From positions 62,001 to 126,000 of the forward strand of contig JAIUNR010000002.1 in assembly GCA_020161575.1 (NCBI GenBank): 64,000 bases of DNA, in the 5' to 3' direction. The translations under genes were made by a program, and so were the position numbers. Under the pieces are notes generated by a model. The model did no database searches. It was not told the origin of the DNA and was given only the letters and a program-made list of their open reading frames with translations. Positions 45,180 to 54,325 of this stretch are shown here, piece by piece. This stretch comes from Pseudomonadota bacterium. Its GTDB lineage: Bacteria > Pseudomonadota > Alphaproteobacteria > Rhizobiales > Beijerinckiaceae. Numbering within the stretch: position 1 is the stretch's first letter; each line of letters opens with the position of its first letter.

Positions 45180-46814
45180 ATGCCTGTATACGCTGACACA
45201 ATCCTGAAAAACGGGAAAATATGGCTTGGCGCAAGCGACGGCCATGCCGAAGCGCTGGCGATCTTCGCCGGCCGCGTCCTCGCGACCGGGACCACGGCGG
45301 AAATCACCACACTGGCCGGGCCGGAGACCAAAATCATCGATCTTGGCGGGCGTTTTGCCATGCCCGGCCTCAACGAGGCGCATCTTCACCTGCTGCCCAT
45401 GGGCTTGACCATGGAAGAGGTGGATGCCCGCCCCGCCGCCGCGCCGACCCTGGCGAAACTGCTCGCCAATATCGCCGCCCGCGCGAAAGAGCTTGGCCCG
45501 GGTAAATGGGTGCTGGCGCGCGGCTATGATCAGGCGAAGCTCGATATCGGTCGCCACCCGACCCGCGAGGAGCTGGATCGCGCCGCGCCGGAAAACCCGG
45601 TCTATCTCGTGCGCACTTGCGGGCATATCTCGATCTGCAATTCCATGGCCTTCGCCCGCGCGCAGGTAACCGCGCATACGCCATCGCCCGCCGGCGGACT
45701 CATCGAAGTGAAGGAAGGCCAACTGACCGGCTTCCTCGCCGAAACCGGGCGCGACCCTGTGCGCGAGGTCATTCCCGAGCCCACGGATGACGAGCTGGTC
45801 GCCGCGATCGAACGCGGCGGGCGCTACCTGCTCGAATTCGGCATCACGAGCTGCATGGATGCGGGTGTCGGCATGCGCGCGGCCTTCCGCGAAATCGCCG
45901 CCTATCACCGCGCCGAGCGCGAGGGGCGGCTCCCGGTGCGCACCTATCAGACCCTGATGGGTGACCCGGGTGGACGCAACATCGTGCCGGAATGCCGCAT
46001 GGCGGGCCTGATCACCGGCACCGGCAGCGACATGCTCAGGATCGGTCCCGTGAAGATCTTCACAGACGGATCGGTGGGCGGACGGACGGCCTGGATGCGC
46101 GGCCATTACGACGGCCAGCCGGAGAATTTCGGCCTGGCGACCCTGGACGACGCCACGCTCGAGAAAGCCGTGATGGAATATCACCGCGCCGGCTACCAGA
46201 TGGCGATCCATGCGATCGGCGACGCGGCGATCGAGCAGGTGCTGGTGGCCTATGAGAAGGCGCTGGCCGCGCATCCTGACCCTGATCGCCGCCACAGGAT
46301 CGAGCATTGCGGCTTTCCTAGCCGTGATCAGCTCGAACGCATGAAGAAGGCGGGCATCTATCCCGCGCCGCAGCCGGTCTTCATGCACGATTTCGCGGAT
46401 CTCTACGCCTCGGTGCTCGATAAGCCACGCGTCGCCGCGTCCTATCCGTTCCGCACCTTCTACGAGATGGGGCTGAAGCCTTCGGCCTCCTCCGATGCGC
46501 CGGTCTGCGACGCCAATCCCTTCCCCTCGATCTACGCCATGCTTACCCGCACGAGCTGGCGCGGCAATGTGCATGGCCCGAACGAGACGCTCACCCACGA
46601 GCAGGCCTTGCAAAGCTTCACGGAATTCTCGGCCTTCGGGGAGAAGACGGAAAACGAGAAAGGCCGGCTGGTGCCCGGCTTCCTCGCCGATATCGCCGTC
46701 TTCTCACGCGATCTCACCAAGGCGAGCCCGGAGGATATTCTCAACGACACACGTTGCGAATTGACGATCCTGGGCGGCAGGATCGCCTTCGATCGCGCCG
46801 GCCTTGCGGCCTGA
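45180..46814 (+). CDS. YtcJ-type metal-dependent amidohydrolase
   Basis: 544 residues. The metal HxH is in GLNEAHLHLLPMG near residue 67, with later ligands in MAIHAIGDAAIEQVL and HRIEHCGF, and the catalytic Asp in SASSDAPVCDAN. YtcJ/NfdA-like enzymes hydrolyse N-substituted formamides or other amides. GAGGAAACG lies upstream of ATG 45180. Monocistronic, convergent with the chemoreceptor gene. Confidence 0.88.
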   Translation: MPVYADTILKNGKIWLGASDGHAEALAIFAGRVLATGTTAEITTLAGPETKIIDLGGRFAMPGLNEAHLHLLPMGLTMEEVDARPAAAPTLAKLLANIAARAKELGPGKWVLARGYDQAKLDIGRHPTREELDRAAPENPVYLVRTCGHISICNSMAFARAQVTAHTPSPAGGLIEVKEGQLTGFLAETGRDPVREVIPEPTDDELVAAIERGGRYLLEFGITSCMDAGVGMRAAFREIAAYHRAEREGRLPVRTYQTLMGDPGGRNIVPECRMAGLITGTGSDMLRIGPVKIFTDGSVGGRTAWMRGHYDGQPENFGLATLDDATLEKAVMEYHRAGYQMAIHAIGDAAIEQVLVAYEKALAAHPDPDRRHRIEHCGFPSRDQLERMKKAGIYPAPQPVFMHDFADLYASVLDKPRVAASYPFRTFYEMGLKPSASSDAPVCDANPFPSIYAMLTRTSWRGNVHGPNETLTHEQALQSFTEFSAFGEKTENEKGRLVPGFLADIAVFSRDLTKASPEDILNDTRCELTILGGRIAFDRAGLAA

Positions 46815-46825
46815 GCCAATGGAGG

Positions 46826-46849
46826 CGCGCCGCGTTCAGGCGGCGCGCA
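46826..46849. terminator. Stop-codon-spanning hairpin between convergent genes
   Basis: A perfect 9-bp stem GCGCGCCGC/GCGGCGCGC with a 6-base loop covers the stop codon of the chemoreceptor gene (minus strand) and lies 11 bases after the amidohydrolase stop. No T run follows. Confidence 0.45.
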
Positions 46850-48557
46850 CCGAGCCGAGGAAGGTTTCGATCTCGCGGTGAAGGGCTTCGGACTGGCTCG
46901 ACAGTTCCGAAGCCGCCGAGAGAACCTGCCCGGCGGAGGAGCCGGTCGTCGTCGCGGCCTCGGTGACGAGCGCGATGGAGGAAGACACTTCCTCGGTTCC
47001 CTGCGCCGCCTGCTGGACATTGCCGGCGATCTCGCCGGTCGCGCGCGCCTGCTCGTCCATGGAGGCGGTGATCGACCGGGCAATGCCGTCGATCTGGCCG
47101 ATCGTGCGCCCGATGGACTGGATCGCCTCGATGGATTCCGCCGTCACGGCCTGGATATTGGCGATGGTCTCGGAAATCTCGCTGGTCGCCCGCGTGGTCT
47201 GGGCGGCGAGTTCCTTCACCTCGCTCGCGACAACGGCGAAGCCCTTGCCGGCATCGCCCGCCCGCGCCGCCTCGATTGTCGCATTCAGCGCCAGAAGGTT
47301 GGTCTGGGAGGCAATCGAGTTGATGAGGCCGACCACGGCACCGATCTTCTCGGCCGCGATGGCGAGTTCCTGAACCTTGGTATCCGCCGCGCGGGCAGCG
47401 CCAACGGCCCCCTCGGCGATGCTACTCGATTCGCGCGCCTGCCGGCCGATATCCGCGATGGAGGCGGAAAGCTCTTCGCCCGCAGCGGCGACACCCTGGA
47501 CGTTGATCGAGGCCTGATGCGCCGCGCTTGCCACGGTCGTGGATTGCAGCGAGGTCTGCTCAGCCGCAGCAGACATGCTCTGCGCCGAAGCCTGAAGCTC
47601 GTGCGCCGCAGCAGCAACGCCCGCGACCACCGCCGAGGCGCTGCGCTCGAAGGAGGCAATCGAGGCCTCAAGCACCTGCTGACGCCTGGCGCGCGCTTCC
47701 TGCTCGCGCTCCGCTTCGCTCTTCATGCGCTCGCGCTCGACCCCGTTCTCCTTGAAGATCAGCACGGCGCGTGCGAGACGCCCGACCTCATCCCCGCGGT
47801 TCTGGTGCGGCACTTCGACGGCGAGATGCCCGTCGGCGAGTTCGCCCACAACCCCGACAAGGCTGCCAAGCGGCAACGCGATAGTGCGGCGGACAACCAC
47901 GAAGCCGCAGACGATCGCGACAAAAATCGCCGCGATGCTGATCGGCGTGAGCAGCACCGCCAAATTGTGATTTTGCAGCATCGCCTTGCTGATCGACATT
48001 TCAAGCACTGAAACGCTCGATTCGATGTTCTGGAGCAGCCCCAGCAGCTCCGAACGCGCCTTCTCATAAGGCCCGTTGATGAGGGCGAGCGCGTCCTTCT
48101 GCGCAAAATTCTTGGAAGCATCGGCGATCTGCTGTGCGATCTTCAGGGAATTCTCGCGCGCCTTGAGCAGGGATTTTTCGGCTTCCGGCGTGAGAATGTT
48201 CTTGCCCGAGGCCAGAACGGAAAGGATTTCCTGTATCCTTCCATCCGCATCCTTGATCTGGCTGGAATATGAGTTGATGTTTTCCGGCTCCAGCTCGGCA
48301 GGCATGCGGGCAACAAGGCCGTATTGCTTTTCCGAAAGCGTGCGGATTTCACCAATACCTTTGGAGGCATTCAGCGCGACATTCAAATCGCCGCCTGCCT
48401 GCTCGGTCATCGAAACAAGCATGTAACCAAGAAGACTCGTTGCGATCAGTGCGGGAATCGCGACAGCCGCGAGCGCCATCAACGCCTTGCCTGCAATGCC
48501 CATCTTAAAGGAAAAACGCCGAACTTTGTCTTTCTTGACAAGAGATTCTGAATTCAT
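46836..48557 (-). CDS. Methyl-accepting chemotaxis protein
   Basis: 573 residues. Two membrane helices (about 27-50 and 198-222) bracket a periplasmic helical-bundle sensor of about 145 residues. A HAMP domain follows ([21 protein letters not shown]), then the signalling domain with the conserved hairpin tip: [44 protein letters not shown], read in parts. It should report an unknown ligand to CheA/CheW. A sigma-28-like promoter precedes it. No other chemotaxis genes are nearby. Confidence 0.94.
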   Translation of the reverse strand: MNSESLVKKDKVRRFSFKMGIAGKALMALAAVAIPALIATSLLGYMLVSMTEQAGGDLNVALNASKGIGEIRTLSEKQYGLVARMPAELEPENINSYSSQIKDADGRIQEILSVLASGKNILTPEAEKSLLKARENSLKIAQQIADASKNFAQKDALALINGPYEKARSELLGLLQNIESSVSVLEMSISKAMLQNHNLAVLLTPISIAAIFVAIVCGFVVVRRTIALPLGSLVGVVGELADGHLAVEVPHQNRGDEVGRLARAVLIFKENGVERERMKSEAEREQEARARRQQVLEASIASFERSASAVVAGVAAAAHELQASAQSMSAAAEQTSLQSTTVASAAHQASINVQGVAAAGEELSASIADIGRQARESSSIAEGAVGAARAADTKVQELAIAAEKIGAVVGLINSIASQTNLLALNATIEAARAGDAGKGFAVVASEVKELAAQTTRATSEISETIANIQAVTAESIEAIQSIGRTIGQIDGIARSITASMDEQARATGEIAGNVQQAAQGTEEVSSSIALVTEAATTTGSSAGQVLSAASELSSQSEALHREIETFLGSVRAA

Positions 48558-48618
48558 CTGCCCGGTTCCATTCTGTCAGACAGGCGGGATGGCGCCTTTG
48601 GAGTAAAGTGGGCACACA

Positions 48619-48646
48619 ATATCGGCTAAACATAACCTGAAGCTTA
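48619..48646 (-). promoter_or_regulatory. Sigma-28-like promoter for the chemoreceptor gene
   Basis: On the minus strand TAAG (48646-48643) is followed after 16 bases by GCCGATAT (48626-48619), close to the FliA consensus TAAA-N15-GCCGATAA. It lies about 60 bases upstream of the MCP start, as expected for a motility-class gene. Confidence 0.42.
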
Positions 48647-48786
48647 ACCAGATAATTTTGAATAATCCCAACTTTTCTCCCTTCTGAACCCCGTTCCTGA
48701 AAATCCCAATGTGCACTTGGCGTTTTGTCAGGCCGGGGAGCGAATTTTATGCTTGCAAAATCATCCATCCTGCGCACATTAAAAAA

Positions 48787-48805
48787 AGTTTTATACGATT
48801 AAACT
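48787..48805. promoter_or_regulatory. Palindromic operator upstream of the XRE-cupin gene
   Basis: AGTTTTATACGATTAAACT is symmetric at 14 of 19 positions (AGTTT.AT...AT.AAACT) and ends one base before the Shine-Dalgarno GGAGGG. This is a natural place for autorepression by the XRE-cupin protein encoded just downstream. Confidence 0.5.
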
Positions 48806-48815
48806 CGGAGGGCGC

Positions 48816-49415
48816 ATGGCGGTTGCCGCGCGAAAAAGCACGACAAGTGCGCTGGGCGCGATGATCCGCCATGCCCGCCAGCGTGACGGACTCACGCTCC
48901 AGGAACTCAGCGCCAAATGCGCGCTTTCAGTCGGCTTTCTCTCGCTGGTCGAGCGCGGGCTGGCCTCTCCGTCGCTCGGCTCGCTCGCGGTGATCGCGCA
49001 AGCGCTCGCCCTGCCGATCTCCACCTTCCTTGAAGTCGATGCCGCGCAAGGCGCCATCACCCGCGAGGGCGAACGCTCACGCATTGCCATCGAAGGTTCG
49101 CCGCTTGATTACGAGCGCCTTTCGACCGTATTCCCCGGCCAGAGTTTCGATGCTGTCCGCATTCATGTGCCCCCCGGTTACACCTCCGAGACGGTTTGCC
49201 ATGCGGGCGAGGAATGGATCTACGTTCTCGCCGGCGAACTTACCCAGCGCATCAATTCCAACACCTATATCCTGCGCCCCGGCGATACCTGCCATTTCCG
49301 TGGCGAAGCCTCGCATTCCTACGCGAATGACAGCGCCGAACCGCTCACCCTGCTCTGGGTCGGCACCATGCCGGTCTTCAAGCGTGCCGGCGATTCCGAA
49401 GCCTTTCATCCCTGA
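48816..49415 (+). CDS. XRE-family regulator with cupin sensor domain
   Basis: 199 residues. Residues 10-70 are an XRE helix-turn-helix (IRHARQRDGLTLQELSAKCALSVGFLSLVERGLASPS, read in parts). Residues 115-190 are a cupin_2 barrel (VCHAGEEWIYVLAGELTQRI ... LRPGDTCHFRGEASHSY). Proteins of this PuuR-like architecture sense small metabolites, often amines or amino acids, and repress neighbouring transport and degradation genes. It heads a same-strand run with a GAF protein and a full ABC importer, its likely targets. GGAGGG precedes the ATG. Confidence 0.88.
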   Translation: MAVAARKSTTSALGAMIRHARQRDGLTLQELSAKCALSVGFLSLVERGLASPSLGSLAVIAQALALPISTFLEVDAAQGAITREGERSRIAIEGSPLDYERLSTVFPGQSFDAVRIHVPPGYTSETVCHAGEEWIYVLAGELTQRINSNTYILRPGDTCHFRGEASHSYANDSAEPLTLLWVGTMPVFKRAGDSEAFHP

Positions 49416-49439
49416 CCTAACCGAGACGAAGAGCGAATC

Positions 49440-49943
49440 ATGACGAAAACACTGGAACAGGATCTGCGCGCCATCGCCCTCGCCTGGCAGGATTCCGCGC
49501 AGCCGCAGGCGACTTTCGAGGCCGTCGGCGAGGCACTCAAGCGTCATGTCGGATACGGGCTTTACACGATCACCCACGCCTTGCCGGGCGGCAAGGAGGT
49601 CGAACGCCTCTACTCAACCAATGAGGCCGCCTATGCTGTCGGCGGGCGCAAGCCCGTCCAGAAGGATGCGTTCCGCGAAAAGGTGTTCGGCACGCATCAG
49701 GCGTTCCTGGGGCGCAGCCCGGCGGATTTCAAACCCTATTTTCCTGATCACGATTTCATCGTGTCGCTGGGGCTTGGCTCGGTCATCAACGTCCCGGTGG
49801 TTGTTGGCGGTATCGCGCTTGGCTCCGTCAATATTCTCGATCGTGAGGGTGCTTACGACGAGACTCATGTCGAAAAGGCGACGGCTATTGCCCGCATGGT
49901 CGCGCCTGCCTTGCTCGGCTGTTCGCAGATGGTCGCGGGTTGA
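49440..49943 (+). CDS. GAF-domain protein
   Basis: 167 residues, essentially one GAF domain: YGLYTITHALPGGKEVERLYSTNEAAYAVGGRKP, then DFIVSLGLGSVINVPVVVGGIALGSVNILDR (both read in parts). GAF domains bind small molecules; no effector domain is attached. Lying 24 bases after the XRE-cupin gene and 21 before the binding-protein gene, it is probably part of the importer operon and may bind the transported compound. Function otherwise unknown. Confidence 0.8.
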   Translation: MTKTLEQDLRAIALAWQDSAQPQATFEAVGEALKRHVGYGLYTITHALPGGKEVERLYSTNEAAYAVGGRKPVQKDAFREKVFGTHQAFLGRSPADFKPYFPDHDFIVSLGLGSVINVPVVVGGIALGSVNILDREGAYDETHVEKATAIARMVAPALLGCSQMVAG

Positions 49944-49964
49944 GTTCATCCTAGGGAGAAAACC

Positions 49965-51551
49965 ATGAAAAGAATCGGAACCTTGTTCGGCGCGGCGGCC
50001 CTGCTGCTTTCCGCCGCCGCAACGCCGCTTCTCGCCAAGACGCCGCCGGGCGTGCTGGTGGTCGCGAAGAATATCGACGATATCGTCAGCCTCGATCCGG
50101 CGCAGGCCTATGAATTCACCTCGGGCGAGATCGTCTCGAATATCTACGAGCGCCTCGTTGAATATAACCCCGCGAAGATCGACGAGCTGAAGCCGGGTCT
50201 TGCCGCGAGCTGGAAAGTCTCGGAAGACGGCAAATCGATCGCCTTCACGCTGCGTCCGGGCGCCAAATTCGCCTCGGGCAACCCGGTGCGCCCGGAAGAT
50301 GTCGTCTTCTCGTTCGAGCGCGTGATCGCGCTCAACAAGGCGCCCTCCTTCATTCTCAAGCAGTTCGGCTGGACGCCGACCAACTTCGAGCAGATGGTCA
50401 AGAAGACCGGCCCGAACGAGGTGACGATCACCATCGCCGGCAATTTCGCGCCTTCCTTCGTGCTGAACGCGCTCGGCGCGCGCGTCGGCTCGGTCGTGGA
50501 TGCGGAAACAGTCCGCAAGAACATGAAGGACAGCGATTTCGGCAATGCCTGGCTCTCGCGTGCATCCGCCGGCTCCGGCTCCTATGCGCTCGAAACCTGG
50601 CGCCCAAACGAGACCGTGGTGCTCAAGGCCAACGCCAATGCGGACCTCAAGGCGAAGACCCCGCAGATCGTCTTCGCGCATGTCGCCGAAGGCGCGACGC
50701 AGCGTCTGATGATCGAGGCGGGCGATGCCGATATCGCGCGCAATCTCGGCCCGGATCAGATCGCGGCCGTGAAGGGCAAGGCGGGCATCAACGTCGAAAC
50801 CTATCCGCAGGCGGCCCTGCACTTCTTCTCGCTCAACGTGAAGCACGAGAAGCTCAACAAGCCCGCGCTCTGGGAAGCGATCCGCTATCTCATCGATTAC
50901 GAGGGGATCGCGACCAACCTGCTCAAGGGACAGATGAAGGTTCACCAGACCTTCTGGCCGGAAGGCTTCCCCGGCGCGGTTCTCGACAAGCCCTATTCGC
51001 TTGATATCGAGAAGGCGAAGGGCATTCTCGACAAGGCCGGCATCAAGGACCTGACGATCGATGTCGACATGATCGCCTCGGCGCCGTTCACCGATATCGG
51101 TCAATCCATGCAGGCGACCTTCGCCAAGGCCGGCATCAAGCTGAACCTGACGCCGGGTGCGTCCTCGCAGGTCATCACGAAATACCGCGCGCGCCAGCAC
51201 GAGGGCATGATCCTCTACTGGGGCCCGGATTTCATGGATCCGCATTCGAACGCCAAGGCTTTCGCCTACAACCTCGACAATGCGGATGGCAGCCCGCAGA
51301 GCACCACGACCTGGCGCAATTCCTGGCACATCCCGGAAATGTCGCGCCGGACGATGGCCGCGCTCGTCGAGCGTGACGGCGCCAAGCGTCTCGAGATGTA
51401 TCGTCAGCTCCAGAAGGAAGTCCTCAAGGAGAGCCCCTGGGCGATGACCTTCCAGGCGCAGGCCCAGGTTGTGATCCGCGACAACGTGAAGGGCTTTGTC
51501 CACGGCGCCACCAACGATCTCATCGTCTATCGCGACGTCGAGAAGAAGTAA
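49965..51551 (+). CDS. ABC importer substrate-binding protein (family 5)
   Basis: 528 residues. A Sec signal peptide (KRIGTLFGAAALLLSAAATPLLA) precedes a DppA/OppA/NikA-type fold: IVSLDPAQAYEFTSGEIVSNIYERLVEY, ASGNPVRPEDVVFSFERVI, GSGSYALETWRPNETVVL (each read in parts). It lacks the twin-arginine start of the other binding proteins in this window and differs strongly from them, so it belongs to another subgroup. AGGGAG precedes the ATG. Ligand unknown: peptide, amine or metal chelate. Confidence 0.9.
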   Translation: MKRIGTLFGAAALLLSAAATPLLAKTPPGVLVVAKNIDDIVSLDPAQAYEFTSGEIVSNIYERLVEYNPAKIDELKPGLAASWKVSEDGKSIAFTLRPGAKFASGNPVRPEDVVFSFERVIALNKAPSFILKQFGWTPTNFEQMVKKTGPNEVTITIAGNFAPSFVLNALGARVGSVVDAETVRKNMKDSDFGNAWLSRASAGSGSYALETWRPNETVVLKANANADLKAKTPQIVFAHVAEGATQRLMIEAGDADIARNLGPDQIAAVKGKAGINVETYPQAALHFFSLNVKHEKLNKPALWEAIRYLIDYEGIATNLLKGQMKVHQTFWPEGFPGAVLDKPYSLDIEKAKGILDKAGIKDLTIDVDMIASAPFTDIGQSMQATFAKAGIKLNLTPGASSQVITKYRARQHEGMILYWGPDFMDPHSNAKAFAYNLDNADGSPQSTTTWRNSWHIPEMSRRTMAALVERDGAKRLEMYRQLQKEVLKESPWAMTFQAQAQVVIRDNVKGFVHGATNDLIVYRDVEKK

Positions 51552-51563
51552 GGCCCGCACACC

Positions 51564-52589
51564 ATGAAAAGCCTCGCGCGCATCCTGCCTTTTCTGGCCC
51601 GTACTCTTGCCGGTCTGGCCTTGACGCTCGCGGGGCTGCTCCTCATTACCTTCATTATCGGCCGGGTGATGCCGATCGACCCTGTCGTCGCGATTGTCGG
51701 CGACAAGGCGTCGGCCGAAACCTACGCCGCCGCACGCGAAAAGCTCGGCCTTGATCAGCCGATGCCGGTGCAGTTCCTGCGCTATATCGGCGGGGTGGTG
51801 AAGGGCGATCTCGGTACATCGAGCGTCTCCAACCGCCCTGTCATCGAGGAAATCGGCCGCGTCTTCCCGGCGACGATCGAGCTTGCCACCCTCGGCATCC
51901 TGATCGGAATCGCCTTCGGCATCCCGCTTGGCATCTATGCCGCGTTCAAGCAGAACCGCTGGCAGGACCACCTTGTGCGTTTTGTCGCGCTGTTCGGCTA
52001 TTCCATGCCCGTTTTCTGGCTGGGTCTGATTGGCCTGCTGGTGCTCTATGCCGGGCTCGGCTGGGTTGGCGGACCTGGGCGGATCTCGGTCGCCTATCGT
52101 TATTCCGTTCCGGTCTGGAGCGGCTTCATGCTGATCGACACGCTGCGCGTCGGCAATCTCGATGCGTTCCGCAACGCCCTTTCCCACATCATCCTGCCGG
52201 CCTCGCTCATCGGCTACTACGCCATGGCCTATCTCGCACGCATGACGCGCGCCTTCATGATCGAGGAGCTGGGCAAGGAATATATCACCGCCGCCCGCAT
52301 CAAGGGCGCCAGCGAGGCGCGCGTGCTCTGGAAGCACGCCCTGCCGAACATCCTCGTGCCGCTGGTGACGATCATTGCGCTGTCCTATGGGCTTCTGCTC
52401 GAAGGAACGGTGCTGATCGAGACGGTTTTCTCATGGCCCGGCCTCGGGCTTTACATCACCAACGGGCTTTTCGCGGCGGATATGCCGGCGGTGCTCGGCG
52501 GCACCTTCATCGTGGGGCTATGCTTCGTCCTGCTCAACAAATCGAGCGAGATCGCCTACGCCTTCCTTGATCCCAGAACGGAGCGCTAG
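51564..52589 (+). CDS. ABC importer permease (DppB type)
   Basis: 341 residues with about six membrane helices. The N-terminal helix is followed by the usual periplasmic loop (DPVVAIVGDKASAETYAAAREKLGLD, read in parts), and the EAA coupling loop appears as EYITAARIKGASEARVLWKHALPN. It starts 12 bases after the binding-protein stop and is followed at once by the second permease. Forms the channel with DppC. Confidence 0.92.
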   Translation: MKSLARILPFLARTLAGLALTLAGLLLITFIIGRVMPIDPVVAIVGDKASAETYAAAREKLGLDQPMPVQFLRYIGGVVKGDLGTSSVSNRPVIEEIGRVFPATIELATLGILIGIAFGIPLGIYAAFKQNRWQDHLVRFVALFGYSMPVFWLGLIGLLVLYAGLGWVGGPGRISVAYRYSVPVWSGFMLIDTLRVGNLDAFRNALSHIILPASLIGYYAMAYLARMTRAFMIEELGKEYITAARIKGASEARVLWKHALPNILVPLVTIIALSYGLLLEGTVLIETVFSWPGLGLYITNGLFAADMPAVLGGTFIVGLCFVLLNKSSEIAYAFLDPRTER

Positions 52590-52590
52590 G

Positions 52591-53487
52591 ATGGGGATCC
52601 TTCTCGATATCACCACCCGTGTGCCCAATTCGCGCGCCGAAGCGCGGTTGATTCAGGGCGCCATGCGCCTGCGGCGGCTCTTGGCGAACCCGTCCAGCGC
52701 CATCGGGCTGGTTCTGGTTCTCGCGCTGGTCTTCGTCGCAATTTTTGCGCCGCTCATCGCGACGCATGACCCCAACGCACAGGATTTCGCGATGCGGCTC
52801 AAGCCGCCTTCCGCCGCACATTGGCTGGGAACGGACCAGTTCGGTCGCGATCTCTATTCGCGTCTCGTCCATGGCGCGCGCCCTACGCTCATGGTCGTGC
52901 TGCTGGTGATCGTGATGGCGGCGCCTTTCGGCTTCGTGCTTGGCCTGATCGCAGGGTATTTCGGCGGGATCGTCGAGGCGGTGCTGATGCGCCTCACGGA
53001 TATCGTCATGGCCTTCCCCCGGCTTGTGCTCGCGCTCGCGCTCGTCGCGGTGATGAAACCGGGCCTGATCAACGCGGTGATCGCCATCGCGATCACGGCC
53101 TGGCCGCCTTATGCCCGGCTGGCCCGTGCGGAGGCGCTTTCCTTGCGCAAGGCGGATTTCGTCGAGGCGGCGCGCGGCCTCGGCATGAGCTGGCGCGGGA
53201 TCGTCTTCGGGCAGATCATGCCGCTTTGCCTCGCCTCGGTCGCGATCCGCGCGACGCTCGACATGGCGGGAATCATCCTCACCGCGGCAGGGCTGGGCTT
53301 CCTCGGCCTCGGCGCCCAGCCGCCGCTCGCCGAATGGGGCGCGATGATCGCGCAGGGACGCGATCAGGCTTTCGATGCCTGGTGGGTAGCCGCCGTGCCG
53401 GGCCTCGCCATTCTTGCCGTGAGCCTCGGCTTCAACCTGCTGGGCGATGGCCTGCGCGACGTTCTGGACCCCAAGCATCATGACTAA
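52591..53487 (+). CDS. ABC importer permease (DppC type)
   Basis: 298 residues with about six membrane helices and the OppC_N region (LANPSSAIGLVLVLALVFVA ... HDPNAQDF). The coupling loop is DFVEAARGLGMSWRGIVFGQIMP. ATG 52591 lies one base after the dppB stop, with GGAG upstream. The last eight bases overlap the start of the ATPase gene. Second channel subunit. Confidence 0.92.
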   Translation: MGILLDITTRVPNSRAEARLIQGAMRLRRLLANPSSAIGLVLVLALVFVAIFAPLIATHDPNAQDFAMRLKPPSAAHWLGTDQFGRDLYSRLVHGARPTLMVVLLVIVMAAPFGFVLGLIAGYFGGIVEAVLMRLTDIVMAFPRLVLALALVAVMKPGLINAVIAIAITAWPPYARLARAEALSLRKADFVEAARGLGMSWRGIVFGQIMPLCLASVAIRATLDMAGIILTAAGLGFLGLGAQPPLAEWGAMIAQGRDQAFDAWWVAAVPGLAILAVSLGFNLLGDGLRDVLDPKHHD

Positions 53488-54325
53488 CCCCCTCCTCGAA
53501 ATCGAAGGGCTGAGCGTCACCTTCCCCACCCCGCAGGGCGATGCGCGGGTCGTGCGCGATTTCTCGCTCCGGATGGGTCACGAGAAAATCGGTATTGTCG
53601 GCGAATCCGGTTCGGGCAAGTCGATGACCGCGCGTGCGATCCTCGGCCTCGTGCGCCGGCCGGGCCGCGTGGCTGCACGCAAGATGCGGCTTGGCGAAAC
53701 AGATCTCATGGCCCTCTCGCCGGCGGGCTATCGCGACCTGCGCGGAAAGCGCGCCGCGATGATCCTTCAGGATCCGAAATTCTCGCTCAACCCGGTGCAA
53801 CGCATCGGCACCCAGATCGAGGAGACCATCCTCCTGCATGAAAACGAGAGCGCGGCCGTGCGCAAGGCTCGCGCGTTGGCCATGCTCGAAGCCGTCGGCA
53901 TCGATGATCCCCGCCGGGTCTATTCGGCCTATCCGCATGAACTCTCCGGCGGCATGGGCCAGCGCGCAATGATCGCGGCGATGCTGGTCGGCAGCCCCGA
54001 GCTGCTGATCGCCGATGAGCCGACCTCCGCTCTCGATGTGCTGGTGCGCGATCAGGTTCTCGCGCTGATCGACGATCTCGCGCGGCGCCGTGGTTTCGGG
54101 CTGATCCTGATCAGCCACGATCTCAACATGGTCGCGCGGTTCTGTGATCGGATCCTCGTCATGTATCGCGGACAGGTGGTCGAGACCTTGGCCGCGAACG
54201 CGCTCGCGGATGCGACGCATCCCTACACGCAAGGGCTGGTGGCATGCCTGCCGAGCGCGCGGACACGCGGGCGCGACCTGCCGGTTCTCGCACGCGATCC
54301 GTCATGGGAGGCCGCCCATGGCTGA
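53480..54325 (+). CDS. ABC importer ATPase 1 (DppD/NikD-like)
   Basis: 281 residues. Walker A is GESGSGKS, the Q-loop MILQDPKFSLNP, the signature LSGGMGQR, and Walker [13 protein letters not shown]. The signature has Gly where most relatives have Arg or Gln (SGGMRQR). It ends soon after the switch region and lacks the C-terminal Cys-rich oligopeptide motif seen in the second importer of this window; this short form recalls NikD. The start overlaps dppC by eight bases and the end overlaps the next ATPase by eight. Confidence 0.9.
   Translation: MTNPLLEIEGLSVTFPTPQGDARVVRDFSLRMGHEKIGIVGESGSGKSMTARAILGLVRRPGRVAARKMRLGETDLMALSPAGYRDLRGKRAAMILQDPKFSLNPVQRIGTQIEETILLHENESAAVRKARALAMLEAVGIDDPRRVYSAYPHELSGGMGQRAMIAAMLVGSPELLIADEPTSALDVLVRDQVLALIDDLARRRGFGLILISHDLNMVARFCDRILVMYRGQVVETLAANALADATHPYTQGLVACLPSARTRGRDLPVLARDPSWEAAHG

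Noticed and set aside
49614-52337. A 907-codon minus-strand frame opposite the GAF, binding-protein and permease genes
   Set aside because: Antisense shadow; the plus-strand frames have clear family motifs, ribosome sites and operon spacing.
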